A stretch of 64,000 nt of DNA from Chaetomium olivaceum (lineage: Eukaryota; Ascomycota; Sordariomycetes; Sordariales; Chaetomiaceae): the NCBI GenBank assembly GCA_039881045.1, contig JAYWVB010000008.1, forward strand, positions 434,001 through 498,000. The letters are read 5' to 3'. Below are positions 37,857 to 48,886 of the stretch, in pieces (positions within the stretch are counted from its first letter, which is position 1; the number at the start of each line of letters is the position of its first letter). The position numbers were made by a program, and so were the translations under genes. Below the pieces are notes generated by a model that ran no database searches, had not been told where the DNA came from, and saw only the letters and a list, made by a program, of their open reading frames with translations.

Positions 37857-39053
37857 CCTGAATGTGGGGTGCCGTAACCCGGGCGGGGGAAAACGAATCG
37901 GTGTCTATGCTTCGGTGTTCGGAGGCGTCATTTGCTGGCGTTACTGGCGTTGCCGTCTGGCACTTAGTGTAGGAAGGACGCGGATGCGCTCGTCGTTTCT
38001 CTCGGCGTCTATGAGTGCTCCGGCGTCTTGACCTCGGTCATCGGAAAGGTGACGGGAAGAACAACGCTAGGGCGTACTAAGCTATCGGGCACTCAATTGT
38101 CAGCGAGATGCTTTGAAGTTTCGGGCTGGTTAGGTGGCCGGTGGAAAGGAGGGGGAGGGGCCGAATGGGGGCCAAGACGCGACAAGACAAGTTACCAACC
38201 AGAAAAACGGGTAAAAATTGCAACGGTGAATTCCTAGAGTACAAAGACGACGCCCACGCCAAAATGCATTGGACTGGAGAAATCAGAGAAAAATTGGCGG
38301 GCTGGTGGCTGTTTTCCAGGCTCTCGCGTGGTGCTGATGACGATGGATCGTCCCCTGCCCAGTTGCTGCCCTGCCCTGCCGCGCAAGTGGTGGTGGTGCC
38401 GCGAAACCCGAAGCTCGGACCATCAGACCATATGCCAAGGAGGGGCATTCGAGTCGAACAAAATGCTACAACATCCTCGACCCCCGACAATGAAAGATGA
38501 CCATTGCAGGACCGGTCTTGTTATTTATTATTTATCTGATCGTTTTCTTTCCTACATCGTACAAAAAAATGGCCACGACGGAATATTTTTGGCTTTTAAT
38601 GTCGGATTAGAGCGAGTCGTGTGTCTTTGTTCCCTTCTTGCGAGTCAACATAATACACGGCAGGGGTCGTCTTAGCATCACACTCCAAGCCCCAAGCAAG
38701 CCGAGCTCTTCCTTCATTCATTACGTCATAGCCAACACTGCAACCAATCTACTGCGTGCCTGCCTTGCACCTGCATCAAAAACATGGAAGCAAGCCAGGC
38801 GGTCGTAACTGCCAATCAGCATTTATGTGGTGTTTCTCCAAATTGCGATATTAGTATCCAACGGCCATACCTTTGTGCGACTCCCAGTAACTAAATCCCA
38901 TGTTTTTTTGCCTGCAAATTCCGTCGCATACCCACCCCTCCTGATTCTTGACCATCGCCATCGCCATCGCCATTTCTATTTGCCCAACGCGTCGAGACCG
39001 CGGTTCAATGCAGAACATTGTCCATTTTTAAAGCCCCTTAAAACCTACCAATC
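37857..39053. other. Intergenic region between VPS13 and the DUF3429 gene
   Basis: A divergent promoter region of 1.2 kb. It contains a short CGCCAT repeat at about 38950-38973 and no supported gene. Confidence 0.6.
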
Positions 39054-40395
39054 ATGATTGCCGCTACAATAAGGGCTGCTCGGTCCTTGAGGATACAATC
39101 CCAGTCCCTTGCGGTCACAACTCGGGCACAACCATCCCTCCCATTCACAACACGAACTCCCTCCCTGTCTCGTCCGGGGCGAGGCGTAATCTCCCCACTT
39201 GGATCTCTCCAGACCCCCTTGCGCACACACATGTCCACCAAGCCCCCACTACAGCCGAACAAGATCGACAGGGAGCATGAGAAGGAGGTGGCGCAAAGGA
39301 AGCTTGAGGCCCGCCCCGATGAGGTGTCGAGCGCTTCAACTGTCCGGCACGTATTTGAGGAAAGCCAGGCGCCGCCGGAGAGTAACCCAGATATTATGGT
39401 AGGGTTAAAGAGTGACCTTGTATGTTTCCCCCTGTTCCCTAGTTTCTCTCCGGTCTCAATCTCATTCTGTGGATAGAATACAGTGAAGGATACGTTCGCC
39501 CTCGCCTCAGTACCACGAGAGGCATTCGGCCTTGGGCTCGCAGGCACCCTCCCATACCTAGCCACGTCCCTATCCACCGTGATCCTCTCCTGGAACCTAA
39601 ACATGGACTGGCCCACCCAGTCGAGCTTCCTCAATGCCTTCTTATTCAACCACGAAGCAGCCGCGCACTGGCTTCACATTCTCGAGCCGATCCAAGTCGG
39701 GTACGGAGCCGTCATCATCTCCTTCCTCGGCGCCATACACTGGGGGTTGGAGTTTGGCGAGAGGCAGGCCTCTGAGGACCGCACGCGCCTGCGGTACGGC
39801 ATTGGCGTCCTCGCCCCCGCGGTGGCGTGGCCGACCATCTACATGCCCATCGAGTGGGCGCTGACAACGCAGTTCGCCGCCTTCTGCGCCCTCTACTTTA
39901 CCGACTCCCCGCGCGACCGTCAAGGGCTGGGCGCCAGCGTGGTACGCGTCGTACCGGTTCGTGCTAACCGCTGTGGTGGGCACCGCGATCGTCATCAGCC
40001 TGATCGGCCGCGCCAAGGTCGGCGAGGGGCAAAACCGTCTCGCGTCGGGCGAGTTGGCCGACAGCATCAGGGCGGCGCCGAGGCGCGTGGATAAGAATCG
40101 TGATTTGGAGAAGGAGGAGGAGCAAGAAAGGGACAGGATTCATAAGGAGCAGAAGAAGGAAGAGGAAAAGAAGGCCAAGGAGGAGGAAAAGAAGGCCAAG
40201 GAACAGGAAAAGGACGAGGGCAGCTCGAAGGGGTTGAAGAGCGACGAGAAGAGCGACCTGAAGGGCGATGCAAAGGGTGACCCGAAGGGCGATGCGAAGG
40301 GTGACTCAAAAGATGACTCTAAGCCGAAAGACCAGGATACGGGTGACAAAGAGGAGAAGGGAAAACAAAACGGCGAAGAAGAGAAAAAGGAGTGA
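39054..40395 (+). CDS. DUF3429/TMEM69-like mitochondrial inner-membrane protein
   Basis: Exons 39054-39419 and 39477-40395; intron 39420-39476 with donor GTATGT. The product is about 427 aa. Residues 1-60 are rich in Arg, Ser and Thr and lack acidic residues, as in a mitochondrial presequence. The core, from VKDTFALASVPREAFGLGLA through LPYLATSLSTV, LEPIQVGYGAVIISFLGAIH and WPTIYMPIEWAL to FVLTAVVGTAIVISLIGR, holds four to five hydrophobic helices and matches the DUF3429 family. One extra C in the CCCC run 39907-39910 breaks the frame; removing it gives TDSRATVKGWAPAWYASYRF, the family sequence. The tail (after about 320) is a highly charged Lys/Glu stretch with GDAKGDPKGDAKGDSK repeats and is likely disordered. 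The molecular role of the family is poorly known. Confidence 0.85.
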
Positions 40396-41254
40396 AGTAG
40401 AAAGGAGGCGGGAACTGACTCTGATGACACTAATGATTAAGCCGAGCGGGGAAGCACCAGTTTGTTTCGGTGTAGACTCATGCCGTGTCCTCGATTTCTT
40501 TGGAGGATGCCACGGGTGTGAGGGGCATCAAATTGGGGACATTGAACTAGGACATTAAATCCTGCGTGTGGAAGTATCACCATCTAAGGGATATTGGTCA
40601 TGGCTGTGTGACAATTAGTTAATACCTCAACTGATGGACGCTGATGGATTCTATTCACAAAACAGTATTTTACCTTGAGTATCTGCAAACGGGTGGAAGG
40701 AGTCTGATGGATCTCAGCTTGCACTCCCCAACGTCACGATATTGCACAACTGCAGCCCGATGGAGGCCGATATATTGAGAGACCGGCCAGGCCAAATTGT
40801 AATATTAGCAACAGATTCTCCGTTAGGGCAGTAGCTTCCGACCAACAGCTGGATAACGTTGGTAGGTAACTAGAATAATGATCATGCCATTGCTAGCCGG
40901 TCTTGCGCTGATCGCGTTGGCAGAAAGGGAAGTAACTAGCGGGCTGACTGCCTGTTAGGTAGGAAGGAACATCACAGGGACAGGAAGGGTGGGCTTTGGG
41001 GACTCAGAATCTCACCGCCTACGACCGTATCGAACACCTTTGTAAACTCCTTACCATTCTAAATTCCGCCTTCATTTTATCTCTGGCCATCCGCAAGCTC
41101 TTCGGCTGGAACCTTGCCTTGGTCAACAATTATCGTTACTGATACACTCTTATTAGCCCTTAAACCTCGAATCTCTCCTCCTAATTGTTCGAATCATTTA
41201 ACCCTTAAGCAAACAACACCCCCCCTCCCCCAAGTCTCCGCCGACATTTTCATC
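40396..41254. other. Intergenic region
   Basis: AT-richer sequence with no supported gene; it includes the promoter and 5' leader of the next gene (CT-rich just before 41255). Confidence 0.6.
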
Positions 41255-42397
41255 ATGGGCCAAAAGCAGACCGCACAGCAACCAACTCCCAACTCTGCCC
41301 TAGCCCAACCCGGCCCCCACGGCTACCCAATGCGTTTTGGGGTGCGCCTAGCCGGGTTCAAAGGCTTTAAAATCTATGGTTCCGATCCCAAGCAGCCCTG
41401 CCGGTACATCGAATTGCACACAAGACGTCAGATTCTTCACGAGAGTGCCCGCAAAAGAGACCGCAGCCCTGCCCTCATCACTGTCAACGAGAACTGGCCA
41501 TCGTGGTCGCTCTTTCCACTCGACGACGAATCCGCCACCTTCACCATCACTGTCCACAAGAACCTGAAGAGAGCCAGCCCAGACCCGGATAACAATACCG
41601 GCACTGAACCCGAAAACACCACCACGGAACCCGAAAACACCACCACGGGACCCGCCGAAACTGAAACCACTAATCCCGAAGCTGATCCAGAATCCACTGA
41701 GCCCCAGGTTGCCAACACGGAAGCCTCAGAAACGGAAACCGCCGACCAGGCCATCGACATGGACCACACCCGCTGCCGGCCCGTCACCTTCCAATTCACC
41801 TTCCCCGTCCCCTCCCAGCCAGCCGACGGCAGCACAACCCCCACCGCCACAACCCTCGAGACGTTTGAATGGCGGCGCGCGCCACAAGCCTGCCAAGAAA
41901 CGCGCGGCATCCGCAAGAAGACGCTCCCTCCGCTCGAGACCGGCGACGACCGGCTGCCGGAGGAGAAGTTCGTGTACGCGCCATCAGGTTCAGTACTCGT
42001 GCGTCTCAGTGGGGGTGCCAGGTGCGCGCCGGGCCGTGACCGGCCGCTCGGCTTCACGCGAGACGGCGAGGAGATTGTGGCATCCTACACGGCGTCGCGC
42101 GACTACCGGGCGTGGTACTACTTCCAGTTCTGGGGCTCGGGTGCCACGGGCGAGCTGGGCGAGGCGTTCACGCATGTAGCGGTCATGAGTGGGATGGCGG
42201 TGTATCAGGATGAGGAGGCTGAGAGGGCCAAGCGTACCAAAAGGGGTGCGGATGTGCATGGGACCAGGCCGGCGGTTTCGACGGGCATGCCGCACAAGAG
42301 GGATGGATTGGGGCGGGCACCCGGGCATGGCGTACATTTGGTGCAGCATGCTGGACATGCGCCAGGGCATTTGGCGGCGCAGTGTGGGATGCGCTGA
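41255..42397 (+). CDS. Hypothetical protein, Thr/Glu-rich middle
   Basis: I do not recognise this 380-aa protein. The ATG at 41255 is preferred over an upstream in-frame start at a non-ATG codon at 41114, because the extra stretch looks like leader sequence and 41255 has a good context (ATCATGGGC). Residues 20-110 form a possible first domain (GYPMRFGVRLAGFKGFKIYG). About 110-175 is low-complexity Glu/Thr/Pro with a repeated TEPENTT. The rest includes FEWRRAPQACQETRGIRKK and WYYFQFWGSGATGELGEAF, which look globular. The last 60 residues are rich in His, Gly and Arg and may be in a shifted frame, since homopolymer errors are frequent here. No signal peptide or membrane segment is seen. Confidence 0.6.
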   Translation: MGQKQTAQQPTPNSALAQPGPHGYPMRFGVRLAGFKGFKIYGSDPKQPCRYIELHTRRQILHESARKRDRSPALITVNENWPSWSLFPLDDESATFTITVHKNLKRASPDPDNNTGTEPENTTTEPENTTTGPAETETTNPEADPESTEPQVANTEASETETADQAIDMDHTRCRPVTFQFTFPVPSQPADGSTTPTATTLETFEWRRAPQACQETRGIRKKTLPPLETGDDRLPEEKFVYAPSGSVLVRLSGGARCAPGRDRPLGFTRDGEEIVASYTASRDYRAWYYFQFWGSGATGELGEAFTHVAVMSGMAVYQDEEAERAKRTKRGADVHGTRPAVSTGMPHKRDGLGRAPGHGVHLVQHAGHAPGHLAAQCGMR

Positions 42398-42730
42398 ATG
42401 AACCGGGGGGTTGGGGTCCCTGGAGTCGGGTTTGGGTTTCGGTTATCCTAGAGATTCTTTCACGGGTCGTCCTGAAGTTGCGGAGTTCTGTTGGGCATAA
42501 TGCCGAGAACTGAATGGCTGTTCCTTCAAATACACTGTACAGTAATAGCATTGCTACCGCCGGGGATAAATACCTGGTAGGTTCTCGTTCGTCCTAACGC
42601 TCGCCCTGCGCATTCTGTCCCTTTATGCCTTGGGCATTGCCAGTTCCGGGTATTTTGGCAACCCCCACGAATCTGCACTGTCTGACATGAAACTGGCCGC
42701 AAGCCGATTGAGGCGAAGCGTCGTGAGAAA
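42398..42730. other. Gap with no gene
   Basis: Short convergent intergenic region between the hypothetical protein and the monooxygenase remnant. Nothing is recognised in it. Confidence 0.5.
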
Positions 42731-43533
42731 TTAACAACCCACTTGTAGGAGATCAATGAACCAGCTACTCTCGGGGCACATGAGGTTGACAGTGTTCTTG
42801 ACCGAGTCCCCCTGAATGATGTGTATAAACGGCCGCAAAGTGGCCTCGGATGCCTCTAAGGCGGCGGTAATGCTGTCTCACAGGTTTACGCCCCTTCTCA
42901 GCGGCTCTGCTACACTCTTTGGCATTTTCACCAGCTGAGACATAGGCGCCGCAGAGTGCCAGCGAGGTTCCCTAGCCTATGAGTGGCGCCGGGTAGGAGG
43001 CAGCATCCCCGGAAACCGCAATCCTCCTTTCGGACCAGTTGTCGAGTTTGATTCGGGCGAACCGTTGCATGTAGAAACCGTCGGCTTCGGGCGAGTCTAA
43101 GCCTTTCAATAGGCGCGGAACCTCAAAGAATCCAGCAAATCGTGCTTGAAAGCGTTGAACCACGCCTGCTTTTGTTCCGGGATGGTCCCATGCTTCACCG
43201 TCGTGCCGAACACATATCGCACCCCTGGAAACCCCCTCCGTCGTTTCACACAACGCTCCGCACAAATCTCCTCTCATCAACTCCCAGTCCGTCGAAAACC
43301 CCTGTGCGCCCTTTCCAAACTTACTACTCCTAAAGTTTGCGCGCAGCGCACCCTGGCGACAGTCAACAACACGTACTCCGGGCTCGTTGACCACGATGGC
43401 GCGCAGGTCGGCGTGGCGCTCGACGATGGTGATGATGCAAGTTTAGGGGGGCAGGGAGGCGGGAGAGGTGTCGGCTAGGGCGGGGCGGGCGAGGCCAGCG
43501 CCGGAGATGAGTACGCGGGGGGGTTGGTGCCAT
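42731..43533 (-). pseudogene. FAD-dependent monooxygenase (PHBH/TetX fold), decayed
   Basis: The minus strand reads as pieces of a fungal flavin monooxygenase. From the ATG at 43533, the FAD-binding start RVLISGAGLA appears once one C of a C7 run (43517-43523) is skipped. After a TAA (43445-43443) the frame continues as ITIVERHADL, NEPGVRVVDCR and GKGAQGFSTDWELMRGDL. A jump from VSRGAICVRHDGEAWDHPG to VVQRFQARFAGFFEVPRLL shows that roughly 100 or more central residues are missing compared with the usual size of about 400 aa. The second FAD motif RRIAVSGDAASYPAPLIG is followed by TAG (42974-42972) and then by its normal continuation GTSLALCGAYVSAGE, with a C-terminal remnant (SITAALEASEATLRPFI) in another frame. 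Two stops, a deletion and shifts mean it is dead. The substrate is unknown. Confidence 0.8.
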
Positions 43534-44354
43534 TTTAGGCGGGGGTCACGTTACGAATCCTTTTGGAGACGTTCTGTTCCTTCTTTAAATGGTTATGGTG
43601 AGGGTGTTTTTTGGTGTTATTGGAAAGGAGTGCAGGGTCCGAGTGGTTGAAGGAATATCAATGAAATAAGGTAGGGGGAATGAACCAAATGATACTTTGT
43701 TAATGTACTGGTATGTCAGTGACGCTCGTGGTGATAGCTTGAGGGAGCTGACTGTCATGAGGATGTTGACATATCAGTGATGGACAGCAACTTTGAATCT
43801 GATGCTACTGTATAGGGCGATATAGCGGATGTAACGAAAGCTAGTATACTTCCTACTTAATATCACGGTGGCTAGGTTGTACGAACTGTATTAGATACTC
43901 GAGAACAAGTAAATACTATACGAGATAGTCATATAGCCTAAGTACTATATATAATATCCACTACCATACCAACTCGCTAACTACAATTCTAGTCTTTAGC
44001 TAGTAGTTGTTGATATACGGTAATAAGAAGATAGCCTAGCTCTTTAACGGCTTCGAGGAGTTTACGAAGCTAAACTAGACGGGAATCGCTATATTAGTTA
44101 ACTTCATCCCCTAGCTCCGCTAGCTACCTGTGACGAACCTCTCCCGGACCTTGTCCTGTTAGGGTTCAGTCTGATTGAAGGTGTCTTGCAAAGGTACTAG
44201 GTTCGGTGCAGCCAAAGGGTGCACAACAAAGACTTGTCTCAACAGTAGGCTCTCGAGCTTGTAGCGAACTGTAGTTGTGATTGCTAACTGGAGAACTCCC
44301 AGAGCTCTCCAGAACGAGTGACTATATACTATCTAATTCCCGGGTGCTCATTCT
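43534..44354. other. AT-rich, TpA-rich stretch
   Basis: From about 43660 to 44120 the sequence is AT-rich with many TA dinucleotides and no coding frame, unlike the GC-rich genes on the left. This is the look of an old repeat exposed to C-to-T mutation (RIP-like); no element can be named. Confidence 0.4.
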
Positions 44355-44542
44355 GCTCAGTCGCTGAGCCCACTGAGCACGCTGCTCACCTTGCTCAGTC
44401 GCTGAGCCCACTGAGCACGTTGCTCACCTTGCTCAGTCGCTGAGCCCACTGAGCACGCTGCTCACCTTGCTTAGTCGCTGAGCCCACTGAGCACGTTGCT
44501 CACCTTGCTCAGTCACTGAGCCCACTGAGCACGTTGCTCATT
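44355..44542. repeat. Minisatellite, five 38-bp units with two hairpins each
   Basis: Units begin at 44355, 44393, 44431, 44469 and 44507 and differ at only a few positions (for example CTTAG for CTCAG in unit 4). Each unit holds two perfect 6-bp inverted repeats with 3-nt loops: GCTCAG-TCG-CTGAGC and TGAGCA-CGY-TGCTCA, separated by CCAC-type spacers (arms overlap the neighbouring bases). Both strands could therefore fold into a chain of small hairpins. Confidence 0.9.
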
Positions 44543-44629
44543 GGCCATGTTAACGATTGGTCCGGGGCGTCCCGCGCCCCACCCTCGTACCTTCAACACA
44601 GTGGTCGTGACACTACCGGATTCCCTGAT

Positions 44630-44990
44630 ACCGGTTTATACCAAGGCCAAGGAGCTATATAAAAAGGAGAAGGAACTCTACCTCGGCTACTAGCTCAAGG
44701 CTAAGGAACAGGCTATCGCCGGTACCATTATACCCTATACTAGCAAGGACCTCGTCGCTACATAGAAGGTTGAAGGTTTCTCGGACAACGAAGCATACTT
44801 ACTTTACCAGTACCCTTCTCGAGGCAGGCTCGGATATAACATCCACTATGCTCTACACCTTTATCCAAGCCATACTACTATACCCCGACATTCAGAAGAC
44901 AGTACACAAGAGATCGAGTATATAGTAGGCCCGTACCGTATACCAACTATAGATAACAAGCGGTACCTACAATATATCTACACTATTGGA
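44630..44990 (+). mobile_element. Unidentified transposon-like coding remnant
   Basis: The plus strand can be read, with stops, as lysine-rich sequence (YTKAKELYKKEKELYLGY, then KEQAIAGTIIPYTSKDL) that runs up to the LINE fragment. In-frame TAG codons show it is dead. It does not resemble LINE reverse transcriptase, so it could be another element that the LINE inserted next to. Identity is uncertain. Confidence 0.35.
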
Positions 44991-46520
44991 AAAAACCCAG
45001 AGGCCAATACACAGCAACTAGAAAAAGCTTGGAAGACCTGCTTGCAGTGGGCTGGTACCCGGGGGATGGCGTTTGCACCCCAAAAGTGCGAATTAATTCA
45101 CTTCAACAATGGTCGGAGACAGTGGGAGAACCCGGTGGCCCTGGCCCACCCAGGGGCTAGTGGCTACAGCACAGTTAAGCCAGTGGAATCGGCTCGGTTT
45201 CTAGGCGTCTGGCTGGACTGGAAGCTATCATGGAGGGCGCACCAACAAGCTGTGGAACGGAAACTCAAAACCCAAGATTTCGCCTTATCGAGGATTGCAG
45301 CAAAGACGTGGGGCCCGAGCCTATCCAGGGCTCGGGAGGTCTACGTAAAGTGCATCCGCAGTGCCATAGCTTACGGAGCCTCCAGCTTCCACCAACCAAC
45401 AGCTCCAAGAGCTACAGGGCCGAAGGGGCCTGCAAAGGTCTTGTCAAAAGCTCAGAACAGGAGCCTTCGAATAGTAGTAGGGGCATACAAGTCAGCTCCT
45501 ATTCGGTGCTTAGAAACAGAGGCCTGGGTGCCACCGCTAGACTTATATCTCAAACAAGCGGCTGGCCGACTTTGAGGGCCGGCTACAGAAGCAGGCCCTA
45601 CAATCAGGGCTGGGCCGGAGGCCGAGAGAATAACCACGGGGCATCTCATCACTGAGGCCTGCAATAAGGTCTACCGAAGGTTCAACAAGAGGAGGAAAAC
45701 CCGAGGCCGGAGGCCCCGTCAGGCCCGCAGAGCCCCACGCCCACTGAACTAGCCGCTAGTGTAGTGGCCCAGTGGGTTAACTACAAATGGAAGATCGGGG
45801 GGAAGGATAGGGGGTCGAATACCAAGGAGGTGGTCGAACTGGCCTGGCAGGCCCGGTGGGAACAACAGAGAGCTAGTCAACAAAGTACTACTCGACAGAG
45901 GGTATTAAACAGGAGGATAGCCGACGAAGACCCCCCAGCCCTCTTATTTACCGACAAAGCTCTGATGAGACACGAAGGTCTTACAAAGGCGCAGAGCTCC
46001 CTCCTTTCCCAGGCCCGTATCGGGGATATAGGCCTCCGGGACTACCTGTTCAGGGTGAAAGCCCCAGAGGTCCGTACCCCCTATTGCGAGTGCGGGAGAG
46101 GCAGGGAGACGGTGGAGCACTTGGTGGTTTGGTGCCCCGACCCGCCGTTACAAAGGCCGTGGGACGGCAGAGAGATTCGGTCACATCGGGACCTACAAAC
46201 CGTATTACGGGGAGTAGGTGCCCGGAGCAGAAGATTTGTTAGGAAGGTCCTTGGCTGGCTGATGGACTCTGGCCGGCTACTGGAGTATAGCCTAGCCAGA
46301 AGGCTGGAGCTAGAAACAGTGGATGGGGAGGGCTAGAGGGCACGGAGGCCGGCAAAGGGCCTCCTTTCTTTTGCAGTATGACGGATTCATAGATTGTTGT
46401 CTCAAAGTGGTAGACAGAGGTTTTTATCCGGCCTATACGGTACGGTTCCCTTTGTAAATAGCAGTAGAAGGACCGGCGCGCCCCAGGGCATATCGGTGTA
46501 GGAAATAATAATAATATATT
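44985..46520 (+). mobile_element. Tad1-like LINE, 5'-truncated, C-terminal RT and zinc-knuckle part
   Basis: This is the 3' part of a non-LTR retrotransposon ORF2. The RT thumb end reads RGMAFAPQKCELIHFNN then ARFLGVWLDWKLSWRAH, followed by KAQNRSLRIVVGAYKSAPIR and EAWVPPLDLYLK. The frame shifts near 45555 and a stop lies at about 45749. The C-terminal part (45764-46336) carries a CxC-H-C zinc-knuckle pattern in CECGRGRETVEHLVVWC and ends WLMDSGRLLEYSLARRLELE. The 3' UTR runs to a tail-like AAATAATAATAAT near 46500-46515. It cannot be active: the 5' half is absent and the frames are broken. Fragments at 61375-61540 and 63150-64000 are related. Confidence 0.88.
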
Positions 46521-46924
46521 TACTTTATCTCGGGCTTAATATTAGAAGGGATATCATCTGACCACCTATAAGACCTATCTTAAACTATACTTCCGAGTAT
46601 ATGGGCTTGGGGGAAGCCCTTAAAAGCTTGTAGTATTCTTAGGTTTAGAGCTTTGTATAACGGAGATGTTGAAAGCTAGATTTTGGGCTAATAATTTTAT
46701 AGTTAGTTATTATAGCTACATTGATAAAATACTTGTGTCCCACAGCAACCCAACCTCGGAACACAATAAAAACAACCACTAATTATTGCTTGTTCTATCT
46801 TTACAATATTACTAACTAGTTGAGTTTACCTCATAATTAGTAATTTTCTTGGGCGTGCCAAGTATCGGTGGACCAAGCTAATTCGAATTAGGGGCAGGGA
46901 GTCTCGTGTTTCCCGTTCCCGCGC
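46521..46924. other. AT-rich flank of the LINE
   Basis: AT-rich sequence just after the LINE tail, without coding potential. Confidence 0.5.
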
Positions 46925-47393
46925 TGCATTTCGCTATATATGGAAGTCACGGCGTGTGTATGGCCTGCACCTTTTCCTGATCCTCTGCTAGTGGCTGGCC
47001 CTGTAGACTTGATTGTGGACGAAGATGGTCGATCTTCAGTCACGCGGCTGCCAGAAGAGGCAACGCAAGCCGATCTTGAAACATACACAGATTGGGCAAA
47101 CCATTATATCCAGGCACCGACCATTTCTCCCTCTCCCTGGTAGAATCCTTTGGGTATCCAAAGGGCAGACTACCAACTTTCTTGTCACGCAGACGCTCTA
47201 CCATGAGGCCCGGGCTACGAGGCCGCCGTGCGGGCGGGAAAAGACTTCCGAAAACCGTGGTTTGCTCTGCGGGACTGGCGCGGTGGTAACTCGGAGTTCT
47301 TTGGCGCGTTGGGAGCGTGGGCTGAGAAGCGGACCCGAGGACTTGGGGGGTCTTGAAAATACCCTTGCAGGGGTCCATGGGATAGACAATGTT
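46925..47393 (+). pseudogene. Coding remnant of unknown family in shifted frames
   Basis: Three plus-strand segments in different frames have natural protein composition and line up one after the other: about 46940-47100 (VDEDGRSSVTRLPEEATQ and DLETYTDWANHY), 47100-47215 (PLPGRILWVSKGQTTNFL, TLYHEAR) and 47212-47360 (GYEAAVRAGKDFRKPWFALR then FFGALGAWAEKRT, ending at TGA). I do not recognise the family. The order suggests one decayed gene with at least two frame breaks. Confidence 0.4.
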
Positions 47394-48886
47394 TAGACTC
47401 GGAGAGTATTTTATGGCAAGCCTATCTTATTTAGCAACTGCGTAAAACTTTCTAGGCAAAGAAAAGATTGCCTGAGGTCTGCCCGCTCTGAAATTGTTTC
47501 TGTAGGAGGGCTCGTATATCCTGGGAGCTAGACCAAAATGTAATGTCTAGATGAACCGAATCGTCCTCTGCGGCGCATCATCAAACAAAAGTCGAAAGTC
47601 TATCTGAACCCCTAATAACACTCTACACCAACCCCACTTGCCGATATGTCTTTTCCGTGACCATCAATATCAAGCGCTACAATAGCTTCAACAGCTAGCG
47701 ACAAGGCAGCCCTGGCTCCCATTCTTCAGTAGCAGAGCCCTTGATGACGGGATGTCAATGTCTCCTCGGATCATCGGCTGGCATTTTGATGCTCAGAAAC
47801 AGAAAGATCGGTTCTTTTGGGCTGTTTGTTGCATGTAACCCCCTTGCCCGTGGATTATATGCAACTTGCCAACAAATTGAAAGTCAGGTAACAGGACGGG
47901 ACATAAGAAATCAGAATGCGAGTGCTCATTTACTTCCATGATAAACTCGCGGGCGGCCTTGAAAATCGGCAAGCCAGCATCAGGACAGGTCTCTTTTACA
48001 TCCTTACGGACACGAGAATCTTGCATCTAGAGTGAATGGATCCAGTGCTGTGCAGATAAAAGACAGGCAAGGCAATCCTAGCCGTCTTTAGACAAGCAAA
48101 CCGGTGAATTTCCAACAGCAGCTTCTGGGCGAAGAATAACAGTATTTTCTACTAGCGAAGCGGATGTTGAGAGGAAGTTAAGTACAATTGCAGAGGTGTA
48201 TTTCTGTCAGCAACCAAATTGAATATAGGGGGGTTGATACTCTCCTCAACGCAACATCGCAGGAACCTAGAGCTGGAACTCGCCGAGGGACGGCGGGGCA
48301 TTAAGCACTACTAACCAACGACACGGTGGACAACTACAAACCCCCACTCCTTCTCATAATGTTGCAGCCAAGGTACTGCCGCTAAGATTTTAGTGATTCG
48401 GCGCCGTACGTGATACTTCTGGCGTCTAGGATCCTCGGACCAAAGGATGTATCACTGTCCATTGGGGGCAACATTATAAAAGCTTGTTTTTTTTGGTGGC
48501 TCGACCCGCGTCTGTTCCGCGCGCGATGGAACCGAGAATCGCGATTCCATGGCCTAATGCAATAGCGCGCCAGGCCCCCGCCAACGGAGGTCGATCTCAC
48601 TGAGAAACCGAACTAGATACTATGTTAGTATGCCTCTGTCTCTGCCTAGCGTGTTCGCCTCCTTCTCAACCCTCTAAGACTGTACGAGTCTATTCCCACT
48701 GTAGTATGTTAGATCGAGTGTGTGCCTATGAATCAGCTCAAACCCATATGTATTGTCACGCCCTTGCTGACCACTGCATAGAGAAAACGAAAAGAAAGCT
48801 AACAGGTGTAATTTCTGTATAAACAACTCCACACGAAACACCAGAAAGAAAAGTCACTACAAGAGATGCTAGCTATTTTTGTTAAG
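47394..48886. other. Intergenic stretch, no gene identified
   Basis: 1.5 kb downstream of the NLR gene. A short minus-strand frame at 48026-47793 has protein-like composition (GLPIFKAAREFIMEVNEHSH) but no match I recognise. Otherwise nothing is supported. Confidence 0.45.

Noticed and set aside
44355..44542. CRISPR-like array
   Set aside because: The units are direct tandem repeats without unique spacers, and the genome is fungal.
47793..48026. Short minus-strand frame containing GLPIFKAAREFIMEV
   Set aside because: Protein-like composition, but no start context, family or neighbouring continuation. Mentioned only as part of the gap.
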